Positions 45,231 to 55,783 of a stretch of 64,000 nucleotides of DNA are shown here, in pieces. The notes under the pieces are model-generated. The model had not been told where the DNA came from, ran no database searches, and saw only the letters and a list, made by a program, of their open reading frames with translations. A program made the position numbers and the translations under genes. The stretch is from Hydractinia symbiolongicarpus (lineage: Eukaryota > Cnidaria > Hydrozoa > Anthoathecata > Hydractiniidae): the NCBI RefSeq assembly GCF_029227915.1, contig NC_079875.1, positions 27,712,001 to 27,776,000 of the forward strand, given 5' to 3'. How positions within the stretch are numbered: the stretch's first letter is position 1; every line of letters starts with the position of its first letter.

Positions 45231-45429
45231 GAAAAAACAGTATTAAAACAAGGTTACAAAATAAGAGTTCTTGAGTTAAGTAATTGTAAGAAGAAAATCT
45301 TGCTTCAGGTTGTGACTTCATTATTGCGATTGAGGCTTTTTTTTATATCCTTAGAGACAACGAAGACAGTCCCTATTTTTCCAAATCCATTCTTAATAGA
45401 ACATTGTGACATGTTGCATGTAACATGGA

Positions 45430-45501
45430 GGCTCAATGGTCTAGTGGCATGATTCTCGCTTTGGGTGCGAGAGGTCCCGGGTTCAAATCCCGGTTGAGCC
45501 C
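45430..45501 (+). tRNA. trnap-ugg: tRNA-Pro(UGG)
   Basis: Consensus copy; 5' flank 'gtaacatgga' instead of 'gtgacatgga'. Confidence 0.92.
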
Positions 45502-45918
45502 ATTATTAAAGTGTAACTAATGTTAAAGATAGGGACTGTCTTCTTCGTCTCTATGGATATAATAAAATGCACGGGACATAGAGGCTCAATGGTCTAGTGG
45601 CATGATTCTTGCTTTAGGTTCAAATCCCGGTTGAGCCCATTGTTGGAGTGTAACTAATGTTGTCAGTGCAATTTCCGCTTGTTTCATTTTTTACAAAGAC
45701 ACTCGAAATAGCTCATCCTTAATGCTCTTTACTGCAGAGAACAAACCAAACTCGTCTGAATCGCAAGTCTTGCCCTGAAGTTAAGAGTACTTCTTTATTT
45801 TAGGTGATTTCACATGCGCCTAACATCCCTAACGTGCCTTTTGGATTCGGGTCAGGTACACATGTAGTAATAACTTAAACTACTCTGGGTCCCAGTCTTA
45901 CGCAGTTGTATAGCTACG

Positions 45919-45990
45919 GACTCTGTGGCGCAATGGTAGCGCGTCTGACTCCAGATCAGAAGGTTGCGTGTTCAATTCACGTCAGAGTCA
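45919..45990 (+). tRNA. trnaw-cca: tRNA-Trp(CCA)
   Basis: Consensus copy. Confidence 0.92.
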
Positions 45991-46189
45991 GAAAAAACAG
46001 TATTAAAACAAGGTTACAAAATAATAGTTCTTGAGTTAAGTAATTGTAAGAAGAAAATCTTGCTTCAGGTTGTGACTTCATTATTGCGATTGAGGCTTTC
46101 TTTTATATCCTTAGAGACAACGAAGACAGTCCCTATTTTTCCAAATCCATTCTTAATAGAACATTGTGACATGTTGCATGTGACATGGA

Positions 46190-46261
46190 GGCTCAATGGT
46201 CTAGTGGCATGATTCTCGCTTTGGGTGCGAGAGGTCCCGGGTTCAAATCCCGGTTGAGCCC
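46190..46261 (+). tRNA. trnap-ugg: tRNA-Pro(UGG)
   Basis: Consensus copy. Confidence 0.92.
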
Positions 46262-46678
46262 ATTATTAAAGTGTAACTAATGTTAAAGATAGGGACTGTC
46301 TTCTTCGTCTCTATGGATATAATAAAATGCACGGGACATAGAGGCTCAATGGTCTAGTGGCATGATTCTTGCTTTAGGTTCAAATCCCGGTTGAGCCCAT
46401 TGTTGGAGTGTAACTAATGTTGTCAGTGCAATTTCCGCTTGTTTCATTTTTTACAAAGACACTCGAAATAGCTCATCCTTAATGCTCTTTACTGCAGAGA
46501 ACAAACCAAACTCGACTGAATCGCAAGTCTTGCCCTGAAGTTAAGAGTACTTCTTTATTTTAGGTGATTTCACATGCGCCTAACATCCCTAACGTGCCTT
46601 TTGGATTCGGGTCAGGTACACATGTAGTAATAACTTAAACTACTCTGGGTCCCAGTCTTACGCAGTTGTATAGCTACG

Positions 46679-46750
46679 GGCTCTGTGGCGCAATGGTAGC
46701 GCGTCTGACTCCAGATCAGAAGGTTGCGTGTTCAATTCACGTCAGAGTCA
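46679..46750 (+). tRNA. trnaw-cca: tRNA-Trp(CCA), G2 variant
   Basis: Acceptor starts GGCTCTG, leaving a G2-U71 wobble; unique in the window. Confidence 0.85.
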
Positions 46751-46948
46751 GAAAAAACAGTATTAAAACAAGGTTACAAAATAATAGTTCTTGAGTTAAG
46801 TAATTGTAAGAAGAAAATCTTGCTTCAGGTTGTGACTTCATTATTGCGATTGAGGCTTTTTTTATATCCTTAGAGACAACGAAGACAGTCCCTATTTTTC
46901 CAAATCCATTCTTAATAGAACATTGTGACATGTTGCATGTGACATGGA

Positions 46949-47020
46949 GGCTCAATGGTCTAGTGGCATGATTCTCGCTTTGGGTGCGAGAGGTCCCGGG
47001 TTCAAATCCCGGTTGAGCCC
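46949..47020 (+). tRNA. trnap-ugg: tRNA-Pro(UGG)
   Basis: Consensus copy. Confidence 0.92.
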
Positions 47021-47437
47021 ATTATTAAAGTGTAACTAATGTTAAAGATAGGGACTGTCTTCTTCGTCTCTATGGATATAATAAAATGCACGGGATATAG
47101 AGGCTCAATGGTCTAGTGGCATGATTCTTGCTTTAGGTTCAAATCCCAGTGGAGCCCATTGTTGGAGTGTAACTAATGTTGTCAGTGCAATTTCCGCTTG
47201 TTTCATTTTTTAGAAAGACACTCGAAATAGCACATCCTTAATGCTATTTACTGCAGAGAACAAACCAAACTCGACTGAATCGCAAGTCTTGCTCTGAAGT
47301 TAAGAGTACTTCCTTATTGTAGGTGTTATCACATGCGCCTAACATCCCTAACGTGCCTTTTGGATTCGGGTCAGGTACACATGTAGTAATAACTTAAACT
47401 ACTCTGGGTCCCAGTCTTACGCAGTTGTATAGCTACG

Positions 47438-47509
47438 GACTCTGTGGCGCAATGGTAGCGCGTCTGACTCCAGATCAGAAGGTTGCGTGTTCAATTCACG
47501 TCAGAGTCA
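47438..47509 (+). tRNA. trnaw-cca: tRNA-Trp(CCA)
   Basis: Consensus copy. Confidence 0.92.
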
Positions 47510-47708
47510 GAAAAAACAGTATTAAAACATGGTTACAAAATAATGGTTCTTGAGTGAAGTAATTGTAAGAAGAAAATCTTGCTCCAGGTTGTGACTTCAT
47601 TATTGCGTACTGAGGCTTTTTTTATATCCTTAGAGACAACGAAGACAGTCCCTATTTTTCCAAAGCCATTCTTAATAGAATATTGTGACATGTTGCATGT
47701 GACATGGA

Positions 47709-47780
47709 GGCTCAATGGTCTAGTGGCATGATTCTCGCTTTGGGTGCGAGAGGTCCCGGGTTCAAATCCCGGTTGAGCCC
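47709..47780 (+). tRNA. trnap-ugg: tRNA-Pro(UGG)
   Basis: Consensus copy. Confidence 0.92.
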
Positions 47781-48195
47781 ATTATTAAAGTGTAACTAAT
47801 GTTAAAGATAGGGACTGTCTTCTCGTCTCTATGGATATAATAAAATGCACGGGACATAGAGGCTCAATGGTCTAGTGGCATGATTCTTGCTTTAGGTTCA
47901 AATCCCGGTTGAGCCCATTGTTGGAGTGCAACTAATGTTGTCAGTGCAATTTCCGCTTGTTTCATTTTTTACAGAGACACTCGAAATAGCACATCCTTAA
48001 TGCTATTTACTGCAGAAAACAAACCAAACTCGACTGAATCGCAAGTCTTGCCCTGAAGTTAAGAGTACTTCCTTATTGTAGGTGTTATCACATGCGCCTA
48101 ACATCCCTAACGTGCATTTTGGATTCGGGTCAGGCACACATGTAGTAATAACTTAACTAATCTGGGTCCCAGTCTTACGCAGTTGTATAGCTACG

Positions 48196-48267
48196 GACTC
48201 TGTGGCGCAATGGTAGCGCGTCTGACTCCAGATCAAAAGGTTGCGTGTTCAATTCACGTCAGAGTCA
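48196..48267 (+). tRNA. trnaw-cca: tRNA-Trp(CCA), A42 variant
   Basis: C28-A42 mismatch. Confidence 0.75.
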
Positions 48268-48467
48268 GAAAAAACAGTATTAAAACATGGTTACAAAATA
48301 ATGGTTCTTGAGTGAAGTAATTGTAAGAAGAAAATCTTGCTCCAGGTTGTGACTTCATTATTGCGTACTGAGGCTGTTTTTTATATTCTTAGAGACAACG
48401 AAGACAGTCCCTATTTTTCCAAAGCCATTCTTAATAGAACATTGTGACATGTTGCATGTGACATGAA

Positions 48468-48539
48468 GGCTCAATGGTCTAGTGGCATGATTCTCGCTTT
48501 GGGTGCGAGAGGTCCCGGGTTCAAATCCCGGTTGAGCCC
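48468..48539 (+). tRNA. trnap-ugg: tRNA-Pro(UGG)
   Basis: Consensus copy. Confidence 0.92.
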
Positions 48540-48955
48540 ATTATTAAAGTGTAACTAATGTTAAAGATAGGGACTGTCTTCTTCGTCTCTATGGATATAA
48601 TAAAATGCACGGGACATAGAGGCTCAATGGTCTAGTGGCATGATTCTTGCTTCAGGTTCAAATCCCGGTTGAGCCCATTGTTGGAGTGTAACTAATGTTG
48701 TCAGTGCAATTTCCGCTTGTTTCATTTTTTAGAAAGACACTCGAAATAGCACATCCTTAATGCTATTTACTGCAGAGAACAAACCAGAGTAGACTGAATC
48801 GCAAGTCTTCCCCTGAAGTTAAGAGTACTTCCTTATTGTAGATGTTATCACATGCGCCTAACATCCCTTACGTGCATTTTGGATTCGGGTCAGGCACACA
48901 TGTAGTAATAACTTAACTACTCTGGGTCCCAGTCTTACGCAGTTGTATAGCTACG

Positions 48956-49027
48956 GACTCTGTGGCGCAATGGTAGCGCGTCTGACTCCAGATCAGAAGG
49001 TTGCGTGTTCAATTCAAGTCAGAGTCA
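48956..49027 (+). tRNA. trnaw-cca: tRNA-Trp(CCA), A63 variant
   Basis: G51-A63 mismatch. Confidence 0.72.
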
Positions 49028-49226
49028 GAAGAAACAGTACTAAAACATGGTTACAAAATAATAGTTCTTGAGTGAAGTAATTGTAAGAAGAAAATCTTGC
49101 TTCAGGTTGTGACTTCATTATTGCGTACTGAGGCTTTTTTTATATCCTTAGAGGCAACGAAGACAGTCCCTATTTTTCCAAATCCATTCTTAATAGAACA
49201 TTGTGACATGTTGCATGTGACATGGA

Positions 49227-49298
49227 GGCTCAATGGTCTAGTGGCATGATTCTCGCTTTGGGTGCGTGAGGTCCCGGGTTCAAATCCCGGTTGAGCCC
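49227..49298 (+). tRNA. trnap-ugg: tRNA-Pro(UGG), U42 variant
   Basis: U28-U42 mismatch. Confidence 0.8.
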
Positions 49299-49715
49299 AT
49301 TATTAAAGTGTAACTAATGTTAAAGATAGGGACTGTCTTCTTCGTCTCTATGGATATAATAAAATGCACGGGACATAGAGGCTCAATGGTCTAGTGGCAT
49401 GATTCTTGCTTTAGGTTCAAATCCCGGTTGAGCCCATTGTTGGAGTGTAACTAATGTTGTCAGTGCAATTTCCGCTTGTTTCATTTTTTACAAAGACACT
49501 CGAAATAGCTCATCCTTAATGCTCTTTACTGCAGAGAACAAACCAAACTCGTCTGAATCGCAAGTCTTGCCCTGAAGTTAAGAGTACTTCCTTATTTTAG
49601 GTGTTATCACATGCGCCTAACATCCCTAACGTGCCTTTTGGATTCGGGTCAGGTACACATGTAGTAATAACTTAAACTACTCTGGGTCCCAGTCTTACGC
49701 AGTTGTATAGCTACG

Positions 49716-49787
49716 GACTCTGTGGCGCAATGGTAGCGCGTCTGACTCCAGATCAGAAGGTTGCGTGTTCAATTCACGTCAGAGTCA
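49716..49787 (+). tRNA. trnaw-cca: tRNA-Trp(CCA)
   Basis: Consensus copy; its putative terminator is listed at 49894. Confidence 0.92.
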
Positions 49788-49893
49788 GAAAAAACAGTAT
49801 TAAAACAAGGTTACAAAATAATAGTTCTTGAGTTAAGTAATTGTAAGAAGAAAATCTTGCTTCAGGTTGTGACTTCATTATTGCGATTGAGGC

Positions 49894-49901
49894 TTTTTTT
49901 T
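49894..49901 (+). terminator. T8 run, putative pol III terminator for tRNA-Trp
   Basis: Representative copy of the T5-T8 run in every Trp-to-Pro spacer, about 106 nt past the tRNA-Trp 3' end. It is the first run of four or more T on the + strand after the gene. Its T's also border the left arm of the inverted repeat. Confidence 0.55.
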
Positions 49902-49937
49902 ATATCCTTAGAGACAACGAAGACAGTCCCTATTTTT
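49898..49937 (+). repeat. Left arm of inverted repeat around tRNA-Pro
   Basis: Representative copy. From ATATCC to the T-run, about 36 nt, it matches the reverse complement of 50082-50124 with about four mismatches; both arms share GAAGACAGTCCCTAT. The arms enclose about 145 bp containing tRNA-Pro. The same layout recurs in every unit; some right arms lack one base (CTTCTCG for CTTCTTCG). Confidence 0.85.
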
Positions 49938-49986
49938 CCAAATCCATTCTTAATAGAACATTGTGATATGTTGCATATGACATGGA

Positions 49987-50058
49987 GGCTCAATGGTCTA
50001 GTGGCATGATTCTCGCTTTGGGTGCGTGAGGTCCCGGGTTCAAATCCCGGTTGAGCCC
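49987..50058 (+). tRNA. trnap-ugg: tRNA-Pro(UGG), U42 variant
   Basis: U28-U42 mismatch; enclosed by the inverted repeat arms at 49898 and 50082. Confidence 0.8.
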
Positions 50059-50081
50059 ATTATTAAAGTGTAACTAATGTT

Positions 50082-50124
50082 AAAGATAGGGACTGTCTTC
50101 TTCGTCTCTATGGATATAATAAAA
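50082..50124 (-). repeat. Right arm of inverted repeat around tRNA-Pro
   Basis: Representative copy, complementary to the left arm (ATAGGGACTGTCTTC core). It ends in the TATA-like stretch upstream of the truncated tRNA-Pro. Confidence 0.85.
50113..50124 (+). promoter_or_regulatory. TATA-like element upstream of truncated tRNA-Pro
   Basis: GATATAATAAAA lies about 27 to 16 nt before the truncated tRNA-Pro at 50140, near the spacing of TFIIIB-binding TATA boxes of some pol III genes. It is conserved in almost all units, but the same bases form the inverted repeat arm, so it may not be a promoter element. Confidence 0.35.
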
Positions 50125-50243
50125 TGCACGGGACATAGAGGCTCAATGGTCTAGTGGCATGATTCTTGCTTTAGGTTCAAATCCCAGTGGAGCCCATTGT
50201 TGGAGTGTAACTAATGTTGTCAGTGCAATTTCCGCTTGTTTCA

Positions 50244-50249
50244 TTTTTT
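50244..50249 (+). terminator. T6 run, putative pol III terminator after truncated tRNA-Pro
   Basis: Representative copy. 'catttttta' lies about 50 nt after the truncated copy and is the first T4-or-longer run after the intact tRNA-Pro at 49987, about 185 nt past its end. A few units have T5 instead. Confidence 0.55.
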
Positions 50250-50475
50250 AGAAAGACACTCGAAATAGCACATCCTTAATGCTATTTACTGCAGAGAACA
50301 AACCAAACTAGACTGAATCGCAAGTCTTGCCCTGAAGTTAAGAGTACTTCCTTATTGTAGGTGTTATCACATGCGCCTAACATCCCTAACGTGCCTTTTG
50401 GATTCGGGTCAGGTACACATGTAGTAATAACTTAAACTACTCTGGGTCCCAGTCTTACGCAGTTGTATAGCTACG

Positions 50476-50547
50476 GACTCTGTGGCGCAATGGTAGCGCG
50501 TCTGACTCCAGATCAGAAGGTTGCGTGTTCAATTCACGTCAGAGTCA
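50476..50547 (+). tRNA. trnaw-cca: tRNA-Trp(CCA)
   Basis: Consensus copy. Confidence 0.92.
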
Positions 50548-50746
50548 GAAAAAACAGTATTAAAACATGGTTACAAAATAATGGTTCTTGAGTGAAGTAA
50601 TTGTAAGAAGAAAATCTTGCTCCAGGTTGTGACTTCATTATTGCGTACTGAGGCTTTTTTTATATCCTTAGAGACAACGAAGACAGTCCCTATTTTTCCA
50701 AAGCCATTCTTAATAGAATATTGTGACATGTTGCATGTGACATGGA

Positions 50747-50818
50747 GGCTCAATGGTCTAGTGGCATGATTCTCGCTTTGGGTGCGAGAGGTCCCGGGTT
50801 CAAATCCCGGTTGAGCCC
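50747..50818 (+). tRNA. trnap-ugg: tRNA-Pro(UGG)
   Basis: Consensus copy. Confidence 0.92.
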
Positions 50819-51233
50819 ATTATTAAAGTGTAACTAATGTTAAAGATAGGGACTGTCTTCTCGTCTCTATGGATATAATAAAATGCACGGGACATAGAGG
50901 CTCAATGGTCTAGTGGCATGATTCTTGCTTTAGGTTCAAATCCCGGTTGAGCCCATTGTTGGAGTGCAACTAATGTTGTCAGTGCAATTTCCGCTTGTTT
51001 CATTTTTTACAGAGACACTCGAAATAGCACATCCTTAATGCTATTTACTGCAGAAAACAAACCAAACTCGACTGAATCGCAAGTCTTGCCCTGAAGTTAA
51101 GAGTACTTCCTTATTGTAGGTGTTATCACATGCGCCTAACATCCCTAACGTGCATTTTGGATTCGGGTCAGGCACACATGTAGTAATAACTTAACTAATC
51201 TGGGTCCCAGTCTTACGCAGTTGTATAGCTACG

Positions 51234-51305
51234 GACTCTGTGGCGCAATGGTAGCGCGTCTGACTCCAGATCAAAAGGTTGCGTGTTCAATTCACGTCAG
51301 AGTCA
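51234..51305 (+). tRNA. trnaw-cca: tRNA-Trp(CCA), A42 variant
   Basis: C28-A42 mismatch; this unit and the next (51994) are near-identical neighbours. Confidence 0.75.
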
Positions 51306-51505
51306 GAAAAAACAGTATTAAAACATGGTTACAAAATAATGGTTCTTGAGTGAAGTAATTGTAAGAAGAAAATCTTGCTCCAGGTTGTGACTTCATTATT
51401 GCGTACTGAGGCTGTTTTTTATATCCTTAGAGACAACGAAGACAGTCCCTATTTTTCCAAAGCCATTCTTAATAGAACATTGTGACATGTTGCATGTGAC
51501 ATGAA

Positions 51506-51577
51506 GGCTCAATGGTCTAGTGGCATGATTCTCGCTTTGGGTGCGAGAGGTCCCGGGTTCAAATCCCGGTTGAGCCC
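51506..51577 (+). tRNA. trnap-ugg: tRNA-Pro(UGG)
   Basis: Consensus copy. Confidence 0.92.
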
Positions 51578-51993
51578 ATTATTAAAGTGTAACTAATGTT
51601 AAAGATAGGGACTGTCTTCTTCGTCTCTATGGATATAATAAAATGCACGGGACATAGAGGCTCAATGGTCTAGTGGCATGATTCTTGCTTTAGGTTCAAA
51701 TCCCGGTTGAGCCCATTGTTGGAGTGCAACTAATGTTGTCAGTGCAATTTCCGCTTGTTTCATTTTTTACAGAGACACTCGAAATAGCACATCCTTAATG
51801 CTATTTACTGCAGAAAACAAACCAAACTCGACTGAATCGCAAGTCTTGCCCTGAAGTTAAGAGTACTTCCTTATTGTAGGTGTTATCACATGCGCCTAAC
51901 ATCCCTAACGTGCATTTTGGATTCGGGTCAGGCACACATGTAGTAATAACTTAACTAATCTGGGTCCCAGTCTTACGCAGTTGTATAGCTACG

Positions 51994-52065
51994 GACTCTG
52001 TGGCGCAATGGTAGCGCGTCTGACTCCAGATCAAAAGGTTGCGTGTTCAATTCACGTCAGAGTCA
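51994..52065 (+). tRNA. trnaw-cca: tRNA-Trp(CCA), A42 variant
   Basis: C28-A42 mismatch; last Trp before the unit that lacks one. Confidence 0.75.
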
Positions 52066-52265
52066 GAAAAAACAGTATTAAAACATGGTTACAAAATAAT
52101 GGTTCTTGAGTGAAGTAATTGTAAGAAGAAAATCTTGCTCCAGGTTGTGACTTCATTATTGCGTACTGAGGCTGTTTTTTATATCCTTAGAGACAACGAA
52201 GACAGTCCCTATTTTTCCAAAGCCATTCTTAATAGAACATTGTGACATGTTGCATGTGACATGAA

Positions 52266-52337
52266 GGCTCAATGGTCTAGTGGCATGATTCTCGCTTTGG
52301 GTGCGAGAGGTCCCGGGTTCAAATCCCGGTTGAGCCC
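52266..52337 (+). tRNA. trnap-ugg: tRNA-Pro(UGG)
   Basis: Consensus copy. Confidence 0.92.
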
Positions 52338-52526
52338 ATTATTAAAGTGTAACTAATGTTAAAGATAGGGACTGTCTTCTTCGTCTCTATGGATATAATA
52401 AAATGCACGGGACATAGAGGCTCAATGGTCTAGTGGTATGATTCTTGCTTCAGGTTCAAATCCCGGTTGAGCCCATTGTTGGAGTGTAACTAATGTTGTC
52501 AGTGCAATTTCCGCTTGTTTCATTTT

Positions 52527-52570
52527 TTAGAAAAAATGTGACTTCATTATTGTTGTGACTTCATTATTGC
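52527..52570 (+). other. Deletion junction: unit lacking tRNA-Trp
   Basis: After 'cattttttagaaa' the sequence jumps into the Trp-to-Pro spacer, so the whole tRNA-Trp and its flanks are gone (unit 408 bp instead of 760). At the junction, TGTGACTTCATTATTG is present twice (537-552 and 554-569 past 52000), a 17-bp tandem step found in no other unit, as expected from error-prone end joining or template switching. Confidence 0.88.
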
Positions 52571-52673
52571 GTACTGAGGCTGTTTTTTATATCCTTAGAG
52601 ACAACGAAGACAGTCCCTATTTTTCCAAAGCCATTCTTAATAGAACATTGTGACATGTTGCATGTGACATGAA

Positions 52674-52745
52674 GGCTCAATGGTCTAGTGGCATGATTCT
52701 CGCTTTGGGTGCGAGAGGTCCCGGGTTCAAATCCCGGTTGAGCCC
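52674..52745 (+). tRNA. trnap-ugg: tRNA-Pro(UGG)
   Basis: Consensus copy, only 408 bp after the previous tRNA-Pro. Confidence 0.92.
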
Positions 52746-53161
52746 ATTATTAAAGTGTAACTAATGTTAAAGATAGGGACTGTCTTCTTCGTCTCTATGG
52801 ATATAATAAAATGCACGGGACATAGAGGCTCAATGGTCTAGTGGCATGATTCTTGCTTCAGGTTCAAATCCCGGTTGAGCCCATTGTTGGAGTGTAACTA
52901 ATGTTGTCAGTGCAATTTCCGCTTGTTTCATTTTTTAGAAAGACACTCGAAATAGCACATCCTTAATGCTATTTACTGCAGAGAACAAACCAAAGTAGAC
53001 TGAATCGCAAGTCTTCCCCTGAAGTTAAGAGTACTTCCTTATTGTAGATGTTATCACATGCGCCTAACATCCCTTACGTGCATTTTGGATTCGGGTCAGG
53101 CACACATGTAGTAATAACTTAACTACTCTGGGTCCCAGTCTTACGCAGTTGTATAGCTACG

Positions 53162-53233
53162 GACTCTGTGGCGCAATGGTAGCGCGTCTGACTCCAGATC
53201 AGAAGGTTGCGTGTTCAATTCAAGTCAGAGTCA
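53162..53233 (+). tRNA. trnaw-cca: tRNA-Trp(CCA), A63 variant
   Basis: G51-A63 mismatch. Confidence 0.72.
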
Positions 53234-53432
53234 GAAGAAACAGTACTAAAACATGGTTACAAAATAATAGTTCTTGAGTGAAGTAATTGTAAGAAGAAAA
53301 TCTTGCTTCAGGTTGTGACTTCATTATTGCGTACTGAGGCTTTTTTTATATCCTTAGAGGCAACGAAGACAGTCCCTATTTTTCCAAATCCATTCTTAAT
53401 AGAACATTGTGACATGTTGCATGTGACATGGA

Positions 53433-53504
53433 GGCTCAATGGTCTAGTGGCATGATTCTCGCTTTGGGTGCGAGAGGCCCCGGGTTCAAATCCCGGTTGA
53501 GCCC
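53433..53504 (+). tRNA. trnap-ugg: tRNA-Pro(UGG), variable-loop variant
   Basis: Variable loop AGGCC instead of AGGTC; stems unchanged; unique. Confidence 0.88.
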
Positions 53505-53921
53505 ATTATTAAAGTGTAACTAATGTTAAAGATAGGAACTGTCTTCTTCGTCTCTATGGATATAATAAAATGCACGGGACATAGAGGCTCAATGGTCTAG
53601 TGGCATGATTCTTGCTTTAGGTTCAAATCCCGGTTGAGCCCATTGTTGGAGTGTAACTAATGTTGTCAGTGCAATTTCCGCTTGTTTCATTTTTTACAAA
53701 GACACTCGAAATAGCTCATCCTTAATGCTCTTTACTGCAGAGAACAAACCAAACTCGTCTGAATCGCAAGTCTTGCCCTGAAGTTAAGAGTACTTCCTTA
53801 TTTTAGGTGTTATCACATGCGCCTAACATCCCTAACGTGCCTTTTGGATTCGGGTCAGGTACACATGTAGTAATAACTTAAACTACTCTGGGTCCCAGTC
53901 TTACGCAGTTGTATAGCTACG

Positions 53922-53993
53922 GACTCTGTGGCGCAATGGTAGCGCGTCTGACTCCAGATCAGAAGGTTGCGTGTTCAATTCACGTCAGAGTCA
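53922..53993 (+). tRNA. trnaw-cca: tRNA-Trp(CCA)
   Basis: Consensus copy. Confidence 0.92.
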
Positions 53994-54192
53994 GAAAAAA
54001 CAGTATTAAAACAAGGTTACAAAATAATAGTTCTTGAGTTAAGTAATTGTAAGAAGAAAATCTTGCTTCAGGTTGTGACTTCATTATTGCGATTGAGGCT
54101 TTTTTTTATATCCTTAGAGACAACGAAGACAGTCCCTATTTTTCCACATCCATTCTTAATAGAACATTGTGATATGTTGCATATGACATGGA

Positions 54193-54264
54193 GGCTCAAT
54201 GGTCTAGTGGCATGATTCTCGCTTTGGGTGCGTGAGGTCCCGGGTTCAAATCCCGGTTGAGCCC
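54193..54264 (+). tRNA. trnap-ugg: tRNA-Pro(UGG), U42 variant
   Basis: U28-U42 mismatch. Confidence 0.8.
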
Positions 54265-54680
54265 ATTATTAAAGTGTAACTAATGTTAAAGATAGGGACT
54301 GTCTTCTTCGTCTCTATGGATATAATAAAATGCACGGGACATAGAGGCTCAATGGTCTAGTGGCATGATTCTTGCTTTAGGTTCAAATCCCAGTGGAGCC
54401 CATTGTTGGAGTGTAACTAATGTTGTCAGTGCAATTTCCGCTTGTTTCATTTTTTAGAAAGACACTCGAAATAGCACATCCTTAATGCTATTTACTGCAG
54501 AGAACAAACAAACTAGACTGAATCGCAAGTCTTGCCCTGAAGTTAAGAGTACTTCCTTATTGTAGGTGTTATCACATGCGCCTAACATCCCTAACGTGCC
54601 TTTTGGATTCGGGTCAGGTACACATGTAGTAATAACTTAAACTACTCTGGGTCCCAGTCTTACGCAGTTGTATAGCTACG

Positions 54681-54752
54681 GACTCTGTGGCGCAATGGTA
54701 GCGCGTCTGACTCCAGATCAGAAGGTTGCGTGTTCAATTCACGTCAGAGTCA
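54681..54752 (+). tRNA. trnaw-cca: tRNA-Trp(CCA)
   Basis: Consensus copy; duplicate at 59242. Confidence 0.92.
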
Positions 54753-54952
54753 GAAAAAACAGTATTAAAACATGGTTACAAAATAATGGTTCTTGAGTGA
54801 AGTAATTGTAAGAAGAAAATCTTGCTCCAGGTTGTGACTTCATTATTGCGTACTGAGGCTGTTTTTTATATCCTTAGAGACAACGAAGACAGTCCCTATT
54901 TTTCCAAAGCCATTCTTAATAGAACATTGTGACATGTTGCATGTGACATGAA

Positions 54953-55024
54953 GGCTCAATGGTCTAGTGGCATGATTCTCGCTTTGGGTGCGAGAGGTCC
55001 CGGGTTCAAATCCCGGTTGAGCCC
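54953..55024 (+). tRNA. trnap-ugg: tRNA-Pro(UGG)
   Basis: Consensus copy; duplicate at 59514. Confidence 0.92.
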
Positions 55025-55440
55025 ATTATTAAAGTGTATCTAATGTTAAAGATAGGGACTGTCTTCTTCGTCTCTATGGATATAATAAAATGCACGGGAC
55101 ATAGAGGCTCAATGGTCTAGTGGCATGATTCTTGCTTCAGGTTCAAATCCCGGTTGAGCCCATTGTTGGAGTGTAACTAATGTTGTCAGTGCAATTTCCG
55201 CTTGTTTCATTTTTTAGAAAGACACTCGAAATAGCACATCCTTAATGCTATTTACTGCAGAGAACAAACCAAAGTAGACTGAATCGCAAGTCTTCCCCTG
55301 AAGTTAAGAGTACTTCCTTATTGTAGATGTTATCACATGCGCCTAACATCCCTTACGTGCATTTTGGATTCGGGTCAGGCACACATGTAGTAATAACTTA
55401 ACTACTCTGGGTCCCAGTCTTACGCAGTTGTATAGCTACG

Positions 55441-55512
55441 GACTCTGTGGCGCAATGGTAGCGCGTCTGACTCCAGATCAGAAGGTTGCGTGTTCAATTC
55501 AAGTCAGAGTCA
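55441..55512 (+). tRNA. trnaw-cca: tRNA-Trp(CCA), A63 variant
   Basis: G51-A63 mismatch; sister of the CAA-anticodon copy at 60002. Confidence 0.72.
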
Positions 55513-55711
55513 GAAGAAACAGTACTAAAACATGGTTACAAAATAATAGTTCTTGAGTGAAGTAATTGTAAGAAGAAAATCTTGCTTCAGGTTGTGACTT
55601 CATTATTGCGTACTGAGGCTTTTTTTATATCCTTAGAGGCAACGAAGACAGTCCCTATTTTTCCAAATCCATTCTTAATAGAACATTGTGACATGTTGCA
55701 TGTGACATGGA

Positions 55712-55783
55712 GGCTCAATGGTGTAGTGGCATGATTCTCGCTTTGGGTGCGAGAGGTCCCGGGTTCAAATCCCGGTTGAGCCC
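55712..55783 (+). tRNA. trnap-ugg: tRNA-Pro(UGG), G12 variant
   Basis: A box TGGTGTAGTGG: C12 is G, which breaks the C12-G23 D-stem pair. Duplicate at 60273. Confidence 0.72.
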
